64,000 nt of DNA from Sedimentitalea nanhaiensis DSM 24252 (GCF_000473225.1 NZ_KI421509.1:3736065-3800064); one strand, 5' to 3'; counted from the first letter of the stretch, positions 16,364 to 26,255 are shown. Numbers and translations: made by a program. The notes: a model not told the origin generated them from the letters alone.

Positions 16364-17875
16364 ATGCTGGACCTGAGCTATACCACCCCCAAAGTCAAAA
16401 CCATTGCCGGTGCCAAACACGACTGGGAACTGGTGATCGGTATGGAGGTTCATGCGCAGATCAGCTCGAACGCCAAGTTGTTTTCCGGGGCGTCGACCAA
16501 ATTCGGGGCCGAGCCCAACAGCAACGTCGCCTTTGTCGACGCCGCGATGCCGGGCATGTTGCCGGTGATCAACGAATACTGCATCGAGCAGGCCGTGCGC
16601 ACTGGGCTGGGTCTGAAGGCGCGGATCAACCTGCTAAGCGCCTTTGATCGCAAGAATTATTTCTATCCCGACCTGCCGCAGGGCTATCAGATTTCACAGC
16701 TCTATCACCCGATTGTGGGCGAAGGCGAAGTGCTGGTCGAGATGGGCGAAGGGGTTGCGCGGCTGGTGCGGGTCGAGCGCATCCATATCGAGCAGGACGC
16801 GGGCAAGTCGATTCACGACATGGATCCGAACATGTCCTTTGTCGATCTGAACCGTACCGGTGTGGCGCTGATGGAAATCGTCAGCCGCCCGGATATCCGC
16901 AGCCCCGAAGAGGCGGCGGCCTATGTCACCAAGCTGCGCCAGATCCTGCGCTATCTGGGCACATGCGATGGCAACATGCAGAACGGCAACTTGCGCGCCG
17001 ACGTGAACGTGTCGATCTGTCGTCCCGGTCAGTATGAGAAGTATCAGGAAACACAGGATTTTTCCCATCTGGGGACGCGCTGTGAAATCAAGAACATGAA
17101 CTCGATGCGCTTTATCCAGCAGGCCATCGAAGTCGAGGCGCGCCGCCAGATCGCCATTGTCGAAGGTGGCGGCAAGGTCGATCAGGAAACCCGCCTGTAC
17201 GATCCGGACAAGGGCGAAACCCGGTCGATGCGGTCCAAGGAAGAGGCGCATGATTATCGCTATTTTCCCGATCCCGACCTGCTGCCGCTGGAGATCGAAC
17301 AGGGCTGGGTCGATGATATCGCGGCCAATCTTCCGGAACTGCCGGATCAGAAAAAGGCGCGATTTATCAATGATTACGGTCTTTCGGATTACGACGCTTC
17401 GGTGCTGACGGCGGATCTGGATTCGGCCGGATTTTTCGAGGCTGTGGCCGAGGGGCGCGATGGCAAGCTGGCGGCGAACTGGGTGATCAACGAGCTGTTT
17501 GGGCGTCTGAAAAAGGAAGATCACGATATTGGCGCCAGTCCGGTGTCTCCGGCGCAGTTGGGCGGGATCATCGAATTGATCGCCAAGGGCGACATTTCCG
17601 GCAAGATTGCCAAGGATCTGTTCGAGATCGTCTATACAGAGGGCGGCGACCCGGCCGAGATCGTCGAGAAACGCGGCATGAAACAGGTCACGGACACCGG
17701 TGCGATCGAAACCGCCGTGGACCAGGTCATCGCAGACAACCCGGCCCAAGTCGAGAAAGCCAAGGCGAACCCGAAACTGGCCGGATGGTTTGTCGGGCAG
17801 GTGATGAAGGCCACCGGTGGCAAGGCCAACCCCAAGGCCGTGAACGAGATCGTGGCGGCCAAGCTGGGCCTGTAA
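16364..17875 (+). CDS. gatB: Aspartyl/glutamyl-tRNA amidotransferase subunit B
   Basis: The 503-residue B subunit of GatCAB, which activates and amidates Glu-tRNA(Gln) or Asp-tRNA(Asn). The ATG at 16364 ([12 protein letters not shown]) is preferred since family similarity begins just after it: [22 protein letters not shown]. Other family blocks are [44 protein letters not shown] and the C-terminal GatB/YqeY domain ([21 protein letters not shown]). gatA and gatC are not in the window, as is usual for Rhodobacteraceae where gatCA is elsewhere. Confidence 0.97.
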   Translation: MLDLSYTTPKVKTIAGAKHDWELVIGMEVHAQISSNAKLFSGASTKFGAEPNSNVAFVDAAMPGMLPVINEYCIEQAVRTGLGLKARINLLSAFDRKNYFYPDLPQGYQISQLYHPIVGEGEVLVEMGEGVARLVRVERIHIEQDAGKSIHDMDPNMSFVDLNRTGVALMEIVSRPDIRSPEEAAAYVTKLRQILRYLGTCDGNMQNGNLRADVNVSICRPGQYEKYQETQDFSHLGTRCEIKNMNSMRFIQQAIEVEARRQIAIVEGGGKVDQETRLYDPDKGETRSMRSKEEAHDYRYFPDPDLLPLEIEQGWVDDIAANLPELPDQKKARFINDYGLSDYDASVLTADLDSAGFFEAVAEGRDGKLAANWVINELFGRLKKEDHDIGASPVSPAQLGGIIELIAKGDISGKIAKDLFEIVYTEGGDPAEIVEKRGMKQVTDTGAIETAVDQVIADNPAQVEKAKANPKLAGWFVGQVMKATGGKANPKAVNEIVAAKLGL

Positions 17876-17908
17876 CCCGCCCCCTGCAAACCGCGTATGA
17901 CAGCCGTA

Positions 17909-17932
17909 CATACCGCGTACAGACGCGGTATG
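17909..17932. repeat. Perfect 10-bp stem hairpin, possible bidirectional terminator
   Basis: CATACCGCGT and ACGCGGTATG are exact inverted copies around a tetraloop ACAG, 34 bp past the gatB stop and between two converging genes. It has no T-run on either side. The position suits termination of both transcripts; regulatory binding is also possible. Confidence 0.45.
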
Positions 17933-18047
17933 CCCAACCGGCGTGCCGCGGGCGATGCGCTTTATGGCAGTTCAGGTTTGGGTCGCATCGGAAATCGCTG
18001 CCTCGCGCTTTGCCCAAACGCCAGTTCCGATCAGGATCTGAACCGCA

Positions 18048-18518
18048 TTAGCTGCGGCGGTCGGGAAACCGGATCGGGCTGCCGTCGCTGGCGGGGGCGA
18101 CTTCGGGCTCATGGACCGGATCGTGGGCCGGAGCCGTCAGGGGCGGATCCTGGGGCGGTGCCTTGGCGGGCTGATCGGACAGATGCGGTGTGGGGCCGTG
18201 TGCGGCGATCGGGGCGGGGGCCGTGATCGGGACCGGGCGACCGGGGGCGTCCAGCACCGGGGCGGTCAGCACCTGCGACTCCTCTTCAAGGGCGCGGCGG
18301 AACACCAGCACGTTGCGCCAGTTTGTGGTGCTGCCGGTCAGGCCGGTGCGCTCTTCGCTGGGCAGAAGTTCGGCGCGCTGATAGTCCCAGCCCAGGGCGG
18401 CCATTTCGTTCAATACCTCTTCGACCGACAGGGCAAAGCGGCCTTCGGGGGTTTTGACGGATTTGGATTTCTGACCCTTGGCGGGGGCTGGGACGACCTT
18501 GTATTCGTATCGCGGCAT
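18048..18518 (-). CDS. DUF4177-containing protein with proline-rich tail
   Basis: A 156-residue protein. The first 80 residues (MPRYEYKVVPAPAKGQKSK to WRNVLVFRRAL) match the small DUF4177 domain, whose members start with YEYKVV and contain LNEMAALGWDYQRAELLP. The rest is a low-complexity Pro/Ala-rich tail with no recognisable fold. The start at 18518 was chosen because the domain begins right there; a start five codons upstream also exists. Function unknown; soluble. It runs against gatB and 64 bp after the thioesterase gene. Confidence 0.75.
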   Translation of the reverse strand: MPRYEYKVVPAPAKGQKSKSVKTPEGRFALSVEEVLNEMAALGWDYQRAELLPSEERTGLTGSTTNWRNVLVFRRALEEESQVLTAPVLDAPGRPVPITAPAPIAAHGPTPHLSDQPAKAPPQDPPLTAPAHDPVHEPEVAPASDGSPIRFPDRRS

Positions 18519-18582
18519 GGGTTCGCTTTTCAACGTTGTTCGGATGCAGCCTAGCCCAGCGGCGGCGGCAGTTCCAGATACC

Positions 18583-19068
18583 TCATGCGGGGGCGGATTT
18601 GCGCCGGATGCCGATGCTGCGCCCGACGCGTTCGGGGCGGGGCAGGTCAGCGTGAAGGCGGGCCATGGCGGCGATCTTGTCGGCGATATCGGGCGGAAAC
18701 GGCGCGACGCGCGGGCCGCTCATGTCGATATGCAGCCCCAGCGCCTCGCCGGTGGCGGCCAGCCAGCCGTCTTCGTGATAGAGTTCCTGATAGGTATGAA
18801 AGCGTTTGTCGTCGTGGTCGATCATCTGAAATTTGACCTGGACGCGGTCGCCCTCGTGCAGTTCGCGCACATAACAGATGTGGAATTCCGCCGTGTAGGT
18901 CGTGAAGCCGCGTGTGCGGGCATAGTCGGCGCCCAGGCCGAGGTCGGCGTAGACCTCGTCGACAGAGGTGTCGAACAGCACGTTGTAGTAGGCCATGTTG
19001 AGGTGGCCGTTATAGTCGATCCATTCCGGTTTCACGGTCTTGGTGCTGGACAGAAAGGGGGCGGTCAT
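18583..19068 (-). CDS. 4HBT hotdog-fold acyl-CoA thioesterase
   Basis: A 161-residue hotdog thioesterase of the 4-hydroxybenzoyl-CoA type. The motif WIDYNGHLNMAYYNVLFD (residues 16-33) contains the conserved Asp/Asn-Gly-His pattern of these enzymes, and the remainder shows the central helix and strands (FTTYTAEFHICYVRELHEGD). The sequence resembles thioesterases that cleave betainyl-CoA in carnitine breakdown, but no carnitine genes are adjacent, so the substrate stays open. RBS CAGGAGA lies ahead of the ATG at 19068. Confidence 0.85.
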   Translation of the reverse strand: MTAPFLSSTKTVKPEWIDYNGHLNMAYYNVLFDTSVDEVYADLGLGADYARTRGFTTYTAEFHICYVRELHEGDRVQVKFQMIDHDDKRFHTYQELYHEDGWLAATGEALGLHIDMSGPRVAPFPPDIADKIAAMARLHADLPRPERVGRSIGIRRKSAPA

Positions 19069-19155
19069 CGGGCGTCTCCTGTTTCGGTTTGCCCGACCCT
19101 AACCCAGCGCCGTGGGGTGCAAAAGCCACAAGCCGCGCGGCTTGTGGCATCGGGG

Positions 19156-21423
19156 TCAGACCCGCAGATCAAAGCTGTTGGACAGGGGCAGTTCGCGAGC
19201 GCGGGTGCCGGTCAGGTCAAACAGCGCATTGCCAAGCGCGGGCATCGCTGGCGGTGTGCCCGGTTCGCCCGCGCCGCCCAGATAGGTGTTCGCTTCAAGG
19301 ATCGCGACCTCGGTGAGGGGGGCGGTGTGCATGCGGATCGCGTCGTAATCCGGAAAGTTCCGCTGTTGCACCGCGCCATCGGAAAAGGTGATTTTACCAT
19401 AGGCCGCAGCAGAGAGACCATAGATCATGCCGCCGATCATCTGCGCCTCGATGATGCTCCGGTCCAGCGCGATTCCCATGTCGCAGGCGATCCAGGCGCG
19501 GGTGATGCGGATGCTGCCGTCTTGGTCGACCACCTCGATCACCTGGGCCACGGGGGTGCCAAAGCTGTAGGTGAACCCGACGCCGCGCCCGACGCCTTCG
19601 GGGGTTTTGCCGGTCCAGCCCGACATCTGGCGCACGGTGTCCAGGGTGCCGGCGCTGGGGGCGTGGACCGGGCGGATCAGCTCGAGCCGGAAGTCGAGCG
19701 GGTCGCGCCCGGCGGCGTGGGCCATCTCGTCGATGAAAGTGTCGTGAAAGAAGCCGTTGAACGACGCCCCGACCGAACGCCAGAAGCCGACCGGCAGGTC
19801 CAGATCCGCCACATGGCCGCGCACCCGGTAGTTGGGGATGGCGTAGGGTTGGTTGAAGGCACCGTCCACCAGCACCTTGTCGGGACCGGCGGCGGGCAGG
19901 CCCGCCCAGCGGTTCAGGGCCTGATGGGTGGCCGATTGTGCCGCGATCCGGGCGTCCAGCATCACCGCCTGTCCGTCCTTGACCGTGCCGGTGAACCGGG
20001 CCAGCGCGCCCGGGCGGTAGTAGTCGTGGGTCATGTCCTCTTCGCGCGACCAGGTCAGCTGCACCGGGGTGCCGGGCATCGCCATGGCGACCTGGGTGGC
20101 ATAGGCGGCAAAGTCCGGCTCGCCGCGCCGGCCGAAACCGCCGCCCATCAGGGTGGTGTGGATCTGCACCGCGTCCGGGTCCAGCCCGGCCAGTTTGGCG
20201 CAGGCCTGTTGCTGAAAGATCGGGGACTGGTTGCCGCACCAGATTTCGAGCGCGTCATGGGTGAACAGGGCGGTGGCGTTCTGTGGCTCCATCGTGGCGT
20301 GGGCCAGATAGGGCAGTTTGTAATCCGCGCTGAGGGAGATTGTGCCTTTGGGCAGGGTGGCGGTGTCACCGCCGTCGCGTGGGGACGTGACATTGCCGTC
20401 GTCGCGCAGGGTCGAGTTCGGCTTGTCATCGAACGCCTGTGCGATGCGGGCAAATATCGCGTCGGTTTCCGGCGGATAGGGGGCTGCGCCCCAGTCGATG
20501 TCCACCGCATCAGCGGCCTGTTGCGCCAGCCAGGTGTTGGTGGCGACCACGGCGATGCCGGTGCCGAGGTCGATCACCCGCTCGACTCCGGGCATGGTTT
20601 CGGCGGCGCTGGCGTCAAAACCGTTCATGGTGCCGCCCAGGTTCGGATTGATCCGCAGGGCGGCGAATTTCATCCCCGGCAGGCGAACGTCGATGCCGAA
20701 TTGCGCCGTGCCGGTGGATTTGCCCACCATGTCCACGCGCGGTACCGATTTGCCCAGATAGCGCCAGCCGCGCGCGTCGCGCAGTTCGACGTGCGGCGGG
20801 TCGATCAGGGCGGCGGCTTCGGCCAGATCGGTATAGGGAATGGTCTGGCCGTCGGGCGCGATCACCTGCGCGTTTTCGGTTTTCAACTGTGCACGGTCCA
20901 GGCCCAGGCGCTCGGCGGCGGCCTGCTTGATGGTCTCGCGCGCGGTGGCACCGGCCTGGCGCATGCGGATGAAGCCGTCCTTCATCGAGGTCGACCCGCC
21001 GGTGACCTGCAACCCGATAAGCTTGCCCACCCCGCCCAGGGCTTCGCCCACCGTGTGCTGGAATTCGCTGGTGTCATAGCCTTTGCCGGGCAGGGCGTCG
21101 GCGACCATGGCGCTGTTGTAATAGGCCTTGGCGGCGGGGCCGTGCAGCACCCGCACAGCGGCGATGTCCACGTCCAGTTCCTCGGCGATCAGGGCGGCCC
21201 AGGTGGTGTGCACGCCCTGTCCCATCTCGGCGCGCGGCGCAATCAGCGTGATACCCTGCTGGTCGATCAGCACAAACGGGTTCAGCGCCGCCGCGCCGGG
21301 GGCGGGGGTCAGCGGGTTGGGGGCGGGTTGGCGCACCTTGTAGACGCCGAATGCGACTCCGCCGAGGATGGCGGCAGAGCCGATCAGGAAAGTGCGGCGG
21401 GCGATGGTTCCGATGCGTGACAT
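19156..21423 (-). CDS. Molybdopterin-binding subunit of an IorAB-type hydroxylase
   Basis: A 755-residue xanthine-dehydrogenase-family large subunit resembling isoquinoline 1-oxidoreductase beta. The N-terminus has a twin-arginine signal (RRTFLIGSAAILGGVAFG), so the enzyme is exported or anchored to the periplasmic side. Cofactor motifs include GGGFGRRGEPDFAAYA (molybdopterin cytosine dinucleotide contact, about 322-337) and AGEPGTPPAMPALGNAL near the C-terminus with the catalytic Glu. It starts 4 bp after the stop of the 2Fe-2S subunit. Substrate unknown: aldehydes and N-heterocycles are typical. The MobA-like gene at 46.6 kb might serve its cofactor. Confidence 0.9.
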   Translation of the reverse strand: MSRIGTIARRTFLIGSAAILGGVAFGVYKVRQPAPNPLTPAPGAAALNPFVLIDQQGITLIAPRAEMGQGVHTTWAALIAEELDVDIAAVRVLHGPAAKAYYNSAMVADALPGKGYDTSEFQHTVGEALGGVGKLIGLQVTGGSTSMKDGFIRMRQAGATARETIKQAAAERLGLDRAQLKTENAQVIAPDGQTIPYTDLAEAAALIDPPHVELRDARGWRYLGKSVPRVDMVGKSTGTAQFGIDVRLPGMKFAALRINPNLGGTMNGFDASAAETMPGVERVIDLGTGIAVVATNTWLAQQAADAVDIDWGAAPYPPETDAIFARIAQAFDDKPNSTLRDDGNVTSPRDGGDTATLPKGTISLSADYKLPYLAHATMEPQNATALFTHDALEIWCGNQSPIFQQQACAKLAGLDPDAVQIHTTLMGGGFGRRGEPDFAAYATQVAMAMPGTPVQLTWSREEDMTHDYYRPGALARFTGTVKDGQAVMLDARIAAQSATHQALNRWAGLPAAGPDKVLVDGAFNQPYAIPNYRVRGHVADLDLPVGFWRSVGASFNGFFHDTFIDEMAHAAGRDPLDFRLELIRPVHAPSAGTLDTVRQMSGWTGKTPEGVGRGVGFTYSFGTPVAQVIEVVDQDGSIRITRAWIACDMGIALDRSIIEAQMIGGMIYGLSAAAYGKITFSDGAVQQRNFPDYDAIRMHTAPLTEVAILEANTYLGGAGEPGTPPAMPALGNALFDLTGTRARELPLSNSFDLRV

Positions 21424-21427
21424 GGGG

Positions 21428-21892
21428 CTATGTCTCTTTCATCTTAGCCGCGGCGGTATGGATCGCGGCGCGGATACGGGGATAGGTGCCGCAACGGCAC
21501 AGGTTGCCCTGCATCGCGTCGTCGATTTCGGCATCGGTGGGGTCCGGGGTTTCGGCCAGCAGGGCGGCGGCCTGCATGATCTGACCCGACTGGCAATAGC
21601 CGCATTGAGCCACCTGATGCGCGACCCATGCCTGTTGGATAGCGGCCATCGAATCGGGTGTGCCCAGGCCTTCGATGGTGGTGACATCGCCCCAGACATC
21701 GGACAGCGAGACCTGGCAGCTGCGCACCGCCTCGCCGTCGATCTGCACGGTGCAGGCACCGCAGGCGGCGACGCCGCAGCCGAATTTGGTGCCGGTCAGC
21801 CCGATCTCGTCGCGCAAAACCCAGAGCAGGGGCACATCATCGGGCAGATCCACCCGATGCGGGGTTCCATTGACGGTGAGCTGGGTGGACAT
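21428..21892 (-). CDS. 2Fe-2S subunit of an IorAB-type hydroxylase
   Basis: The 154-residue small subunit partnering the molybdopterin protein just downstream. Both clusters are encoded: a plant-ferredoxin site ([16 protein letters not shown], then RSC) and the C-terminal four-helix site ([11 protein letters not shown] and [11 protein letters not shown]). It transfers electrons from the molybdenum centre, usually to a cytochrome c. Length is normal. Divergent from a TetR-type gene, with an inverted repeat in between. Confidence 0.94.
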   Translation of the reverse strand: MSTQLTVNGTPHRVDLPDDVPLLWVLRDEIGLTGTKFGCGVAACGACTVQIDGEAVRSCQVSLSDVWGDVTTIEGLGTPDSMAAIQQAWVAHQVAQCGYCQSGQIMQAAALLAETPDPTDAEIDDAMQGNLCRCGTYPRIRAAIHTAAAKMKET

Positions 21893-21932
21893 GGCGGACC
21901 CCTATGTGGCTGTGCATGGCTGTGGTGATATC

Positions 21933-21972
21933 TGACATTATGACATAAATACACTAAAACGTCAGAATGTCA
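21933..21972. promoter_or_regulatory. Candidate TetR operator
   Basis: TGACATTATGAC (21933-21944) and GTCAGAATGTCA (21961-21972) are inverted copies with one central mismatch, 16 bases apart, in the divergent region between the hydroxylase operon and the TetR-type gene. The right arm covers an upstream in-frame ATG of the regulator, which argues for the later start. Binding is inferred. Confidence 0.55.
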
Positions 21973-22008
21973 ATTGACAGGGCGCGAGCGGACTGTCAGC
22001 GTGACGCC

Positions 22009-22590
22009 ATGAAGGGCAGTGCGAGCGATCCCAGGCGAGAGGCGATTTTGCAGGCGGCGTGGCAGGCCTTTGCCGCCTATGGCTATCGCAAGACGTCGAT
22101 GGATGACATCGCGCGCGGCGCGGGTGTGTCGCGCCCGGCGCTGTATCTGCATTACCGCAACAAGGACGACATTTTTCGCAGTCTGGCGCAGCAATATTAC
22201 GACAGGGCGGCAGAGGCGGTGGATCTGGCGTTGCAGGCCGATGGGTCAGTGCCCGAGGTTCTGGCGGCGGCTTTTGCCGCGCAGGGCGGAGCGTTGATGC
22301 AGGCGATGCTGACATCGCCGCACGGGATCGAGTTGTTGGATGCCGGCAATGCCACCGCCGCCGATATCACGGCGGCGGGCGAGGCGCGGCTGGTCGAGGT
22401 TTATGCCGGCTGGCTGGCCGGGCAGGCCGCAGCGGGACGAATCGCACTGGCGGAGTCGCCCACTGAAGTGGCAGCCACTCTGACCGCCGCGCTCAAGGGG
22501 ATCAAGTCGGCGGTGCCGGAATATGACGCCTATACGCGGCGGGTCGCGCAGTTGGCGACCCTGTTGGGGGCCGGTCTGGCGGCAGGCTGA
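22009..22590 (+). CDS. TetR/AcrR family regulator
   Basis: A 193-residue repressor-type protein from the ATG at 22009 (MKGSASDPRREAILQ). The N-terminal HTH is clear: ILQAAWQAFAAYGYRKTSMDD, IARGAGVSRPALYLHYRNKDDIF. The C-terminal ligand domain is generic. An earlier ATG at 21967 is within the operator-like repeat and was not used. Divergent from the molybdenum hydroxylase operon, its likely target. Converges with kynA, with only 6 bp between stop codons. Confidence 0.88.
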   Translation: MKGSASDPRREAILQAAWQAFAAYGYRKTSMDDIARGAGVSRPALYLHYRNKDDIFRSLAQQYYDRAAEAVDLALQADGSVPEVLAAAFAAQGGALMQAMLTSPHGIELLDAGNATAADITAAGEARLVEVYAGWLAGQAAAGRIALAESPTEVAATLTAALKGIKSAVPEYDAYTRRVAQLATLLGAGLAAG

Positions 22591-22596
22591 GCTGGC

Positions 22597-23430
22597 CTAT
22601 AGGTCGGTCCGAAGGTGCCAGAGTTCGGGAAACAGTTCGACTTCGAGCATGCGCTTGAGATAGCTGACGCCGCCGGTGCCGCCGGTGCCGCGTTTGAAAC
22701 CGATCACACGTTCGACGGTGGTGACATGGTTAAAGCGCCAGCGCCGGAAGTAATCTTCGAGATCGACCAGCTTTTCCGCCAGTTCGTACAGTTGCCAATG
22801 GGTGGCGGGATCGCGATAAACCACGGTCCAGGCCGCCGCGACGCCGGGGTCGGCCACATAGGGCTGGCTGACATCACGCTTTAGCACTGCCTGGGGCACC
22901 GGGATGGCGGCGTTCAGCGCCTGCAAGGCGACATCATACAGCGAGGGGCGCGCCAGTTCGCCGGTCAATAGCGCTGTGACGTCGGGGCGATGGGCGTGTG
23001 GACGCAGCATGGCCGGGTTGCGGTTGCCCAGCAGGAATTCGACCTGACGATACTGGTGCGATTGAAACCCCGAGGACTGCCCCAGGCTCTCGCGAAAGGT
23101 GGTATAGTCGCTGGGTGTCATGGTGCGCAGCACATCCCAGGCATTGTTTAGCTGTTCAAAGATGCGCGCCACCCGTGCCAGCATCTTGAAGGCGGGGCGG
23201 GGATCGGGACCGGTCATGGTCTGACGCGCCGCTGTCAGTTCGTGAATCGCCAGCCGCATCCACAGTTCGGACGTCTGGTGCTGAATGATGAACAGCATCT
23301 CGTCATGCGCTTGCGACAGGGGATTCTGCGCGGTCAGGAGCTTGTCCAGCTGCAGGTAGTCGCCATAGGACATGCGCCCGTCAAAGGACATCTGCGCACC
23401 CTCGCGGGCGGGATCATAGGGGTCGGTCAT
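22597..23430 (-). CDS. kynA: Tryptophan 2,3-dioxygenase
   Basis: The 277-residue haem dioxygenase opening the indole ring of tryptophan to N-formylkynurenine, first step of the kynurenine pathway. Visible family marks: [29 protein letters not shown] (active-site His), [21 protein letters not shown], and the C-terminal [20 protein letters not shown] with the haem-ligand His. The ATG at 23430 overlaps the GNAT stop by four bases. It is the third gene of the kynU-GNAT-kynA operon. kynB (formamidase) is not in the window. Confidence 0.96.
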   Translation of the reverse strand: MTDPYDPAREGAQMSFDGRMSYGDYLQLDKLLTAQNPLSQAHDEMLFIIQHQTSELWMRLAIHELTAARQTMTGPDPRPAFKMLARVARIFEQLNNAWDVLRTMTPSDYTTFRESLGQSSGFQSHQYRQVEFLLGNRNPAMLRPHAHRPDVTALLTGELARPSLYDVALQALNAAIPVPQAVLKRDVSQPYVADPGVAAAWTVVYRDPATHWQLYELAEKLVDLEDYFRRWRFNHVTTVERVIGFKRGTGGTGGVSYLKRMLEVELFPELWHLRTDL

Positions 23431-23909
23431 GGGGTGGTCTCCAGGGTCAGGTCCATGCGAAAGCGGGGCAGGGCGATGCCGTTGCGCCGCACGGTTTCGC
23501 GCCCGATCACCCGCCAGCCGCGCCGGGTCAGGAACGGCTGTGCCAGCAGGCTGGCATCGGCGGTCAGATGTGTCAGGCCGTGGTCGCGGGCAATGTCCAG
23601 CAGCCCGCCGTGCAGGGCCGTGGCGATGCCGCGCCGCATCTGTTCGGGGGCGACAAAGGCCATATCCAGGTGTCCGTCGGTCTCCAGCGTCATGAAGCCC
23701 GCGATCGCGTCCTGGATGCAGGCCACCAGGGTGTGGGCCTGTTCCAGACGCTGGCAACGCTCGGGCGTCGGTTCGGGCGGGGCGGGGCTCCAGGCGTCGC
23801 GCTGGGCCTGATCGTAGTGATCGCGCGCCCCGATCTGGACCGCGCGATGAAACAGCGCCCAGCAGGCGGCGCAATCGGCAGGGACATAGGCGCGCAGGGT
23901 CAGGGTCAT
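23427..23909 (-). CDS. GNAT acetyltransferase within the kynurenine operon
   Basis: A 160-residue GNAT-fold N-acetyltransferase ([17 protein letters not shown] start). The acetyl-CoA loop is [23 protein letters not shown] (about residues 83-105, Q/RxxGxA motif as RRGIAT). It is locked into the operon by four-base ATGA overlaps with kynU upstream and kynA downstream. Substrate unknown: the operon position would suit acetylation of a kynurenine-pathway amine, but a housekeeping role is equally possible. Length is normal for the family. Confidence 0.88.
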   Translation of the reverse strand: MTLTLRAYVPADCAACWALFHRAVQIGARDHYDQAQRDAWSPAPPEPTPERCQRLEQAHTLVACIQDAIAGFMTLETDGHLDMAFVAPEQMRRGIATALHGGLLDIARDHGLTHLTADASLLAQPFLTRRGWRVIGRETVRRNGIALPRFRMDLTLETTP

Positions 23910-25099
23910 GTGACGGCGGAACGGACCCGATATTCGGGGCGATCCCACAGGCGGTTGGTCATCACGTCGATGATGATCGCGGCGGCCGCCTGCACGTCGT
24001 CCTGATCGATATAGAGCGGCGTAAAGCCAAAGCGCATCACGTCGGGGGCGCGGAAATCGCCGATCACGCCGCGCGCGATCAGCGCCTGCATCGCGGCATA
24101 GCCATCGGCAAAGCGGAACGACACCTGGCTGCCGCGCCGGTCGCTTTCGCGGGGGCTGGACAGGGCCATCATCGGGCAGGCGCTTTCGATCAGCCGAATG
24201 AACAGGTCGGTCAGTTCCACCGAGCGGGCGCGCACATCGGCCATGTCGGCCAGGTCCCAGATGTCGAGCGCGGTTTCCAGCGCGGTCATCTGGATCACCG
24301 GCGGGGTGCCGACACGCATCCGGGCGACCCCGGTGCCGGGGCGATAGGTCTGTTCAAAGGCGAACGGGCTGTCATGCCCCAGCCAGCCCGACAGGGCAGG
24401 CAGGGCGTTGCCGGCATGGCGCGGGGCGACATAGATAAAGGCTGGCGCACCGGGGCCGCCGTTGAGGTATTTATAGGTGCAGCCGACGGCGAAGTCTGCC
24501 CCCGCACCGGCCAGATCGACCGGCACCGCCCCCGCCGAATGGGCCAGATCCCAGACTGTCACGACCCCGGCGGCATGGGCGCGGCGAGTCAGGTCGGCCA
24601 TGTCGTGCCAGCGCCCGGTGCCGTAATCGACCTCGGTCAGCATCAGCACGGCGATATCGTCGGTGATATTGTCGGCCACGTCTTCGGGCGCGACCACGCG
24701 CAGCTCCTGGCCCTTGTCGAGACTGCTCAACAGCCCCTGTGCCATGTAGAGGTCAGAGGGGAAATTGCCGCTGTCGCTGAGCACCACGCGGCGATCCGGG
24801 TTCAGCGCCAAGGCGGCGGCCAGCGCCTGATAGACCTTGATCGACAGGGTATCGCCCAACACCACATGACCGGGCTCGGCCCCGATCAGACGCCCGACCC
24901 GGTCGCCCAGGGCCATCGGCTGGGCCATCCAGCCCGCCTTGTTCCAGCCGGTGATCAGCATCTGGCCCCATTCGTCGCTCAGCATGTTTGCGATCCGCCC
25001 GGGCGCGGCGCTGGGCAGGGGGCCCAGCGAGTTGCCATCGAGATAGAGCACCCCCGGCGGCAGGTCGAACATCGCCTTGGTGGCGGCAAAATCGGTCAT
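23906..25099 (-). CDS. kynU: Kynureninase
   Basis: The 397-residue PLP enzyme that splits kynurenine to anthranilate and alanine. Recognisable: [55 protein letters not shown] (PLP-binding Asp) and the lysine in [19 protein letters not shown]. The ATG at 25099 was chosen because similarity starts at [14 protein letters not shown]; an upstream extension is not conserved in character. First gene of the operon, divergent from the MBL-fold gene across 180 bp that should carry the kyn promoter. Confidence 0.96.
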   Translation of the reverse strand: MTDFAATKAMFDLPPGVLYLDGNSLGPLPSAAPGRIANMLSDEWGQMLITGWNKAGWMAQPMALGDRVGRLIGAEPGHVVLGDTLSIKVYQALAAALALNPDRRVVLSDSGNFPSDLYMAQGLLSSLDKGQELRVVAPEDVADNITDDIAVLMLTEVDYGTGRWHDMADLTRRAHAAGVVTVWDLAHSAGAVPVDLAGAGADFAVGCTYKYLNGGPGAPAFIYVAPRHAGNALPALSGWLGHDSPFAFEQTYRPGTGVARMRVGTPPVIQMTALETALDIWDLADMADVRARSVELTDLFIRLIESACPMMALSSPRESDRRGSQVSFRFADGYAAMQALIARGVIGDFRAPDVMRFGFTPLYIDQDDVQAAAAIIIDVMTNRLWDRPEYRVRSAVT

Positions 25100-25279
25100 G
25101 GCGTGTTCCTCCGTATATATTTTAAACCTAAAGCACCTATCGGTGAATAGCGGCGCGGTCTGGGGCTGTCCAGCCCCTTGTCCCGGATCGGCCGGCAAAC
25201 GGGCCGGGAAAGCGGCATCTCATCGCTTTACATACCCATTCGCATCTGTGAATGTATCGGTGAACGAAAGGATGCCCGT

Positions 25280-26227
25280 ATGAAACACCTGTTCACCGCC
25301 CTTCTGCTGATCGCAGCGCCCCCTGTACTGGCCAGCGAAGATATCGCCGATCAGTATCCGCAATCGGAGTTGTATTCCAAACCGGTCGAGGTGATCCCGC
25401 ATGTTTTTTCCGCCATCGGGGCAACGGCACCGCCGACCTATGAGAATGCGGGGCACAACAACAATCTGTCCTTTATCGTCACCGAGGCCGGGGTGGTCGT
25501 GGTCAATGGCGGCGCGTCGGTGCGCCTGGCGGCGGCGCTGCATGACGAGATCAGGGCGGTGACGGATCAGCCGGTGGTTCTGGTGATCAACGAGAACGGT
25601 CAGGGCCACGCGATGCTTGGCAATGCCTATTGGCGGGATCTGGGGGTCGATGTGCTGGCGCATGAAGATGCGGTGGCGGAAACCCGCGAAAATGGCGATT
25701 TCATCCTGCAGGGAATGCAACGATACAATCGCGACAAGGCCGAAGGCACGCGGGTCGAACATGCCAATCTGAGTTTTGCGGACACGTACGATGCGTCGAT
25801 GGGCGGAGTCACCATCAAGGTGCTGCATCTTGGACCGGCGCACGACCCGGGGGATGCCCAGGTCTGGCTGCCCGATTGGGGCATGCTGATCGCCGGAGAT
25901 ATTGCGTTTCACGAACGGATGCTGCCGATTTTCGAAGGCGGCTGTACCAAATGCTGGATCGAGACCTGGGACGACAAGCTGGAGCCGCTGGCCCCGACCT
26001 ATGTGATTCCCGGTCACGGCCACCCCACCAATCTGGCGCAGGTGCGACGCTATACCCGCGATTATCTGCTTGATCTGCGCAGCAAGATCGGTGCCCATAT
26101 CGAAGACGGCGGCGATCTGGCAGGAGCCTATTACGTGGATCAGGCCAACTGGGCGCATCTGGACACGTTCGAGGAACTGGCCACCAAGAACGCGGGCCGG
26201 GTGTTTGAAGAGATGGAGTGGGAATGA
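25280..26227 (+). CDS. Secreted MBL-fold protein with altered metal site
   Basis: A 315-residue metallo-beta-lactamase-fold protein with a signal peptide (MKHLFTALLLIAAPPVLA, cut before SED), so periplasmic. Where active members have HxHxDH, this one reads VINENGQGHAMLGN (residues 102-115): only one of the four ligands remains. Later motifs are more normal (MLIAGDIAFHE with its Asp, and VIPGHGHPT with its His), and a CTKCW insert is present. It resembles the SoxH/quinoprotein-relay branch of the superfamily. Start at 25280 has GAAAGGA upstream. Divergent from kynU. Activity is doubtful. Confidence 0.8.
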   Translation: MKHLFTALLLIAAPPVLASEDIADQYPQSELYSKPVEVIPHVFSAIGATAPPTYENAGHNNNLSFIVTEAGVVVVNGGASVRLAAALHDEIRAVTDQPVVLVINENGQGHAMLGNAYWRDLGVDVLAHEDAVAETRENGDFILQGMQRYNRDKAEGTRVEHANLSFADTYDASMGGVTIKVLHLGPAHDPGDAQVWLPDWGMLIAGDIAFHERMLPIFEGGCTKCWIETWDDKLEPLAPTYVIPGHGHPTNLAQVRRYTRDYLLDLRSKIGAHIEDGGDLAGAYYVDQANWAHLDTFEELATKNAGRVFEEMEWE

Positions 26228-26255
26228 CGCTTTGTCGTGAAGTCACGCGCGGAAC

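Noticed and set aside
18478..21420. A 980-codon open frame antisense to the molybdenum hydroxylase
   Set aside because: Opposite strand encodes cofactor motifs of a known family; the antisense product has no domain logic.
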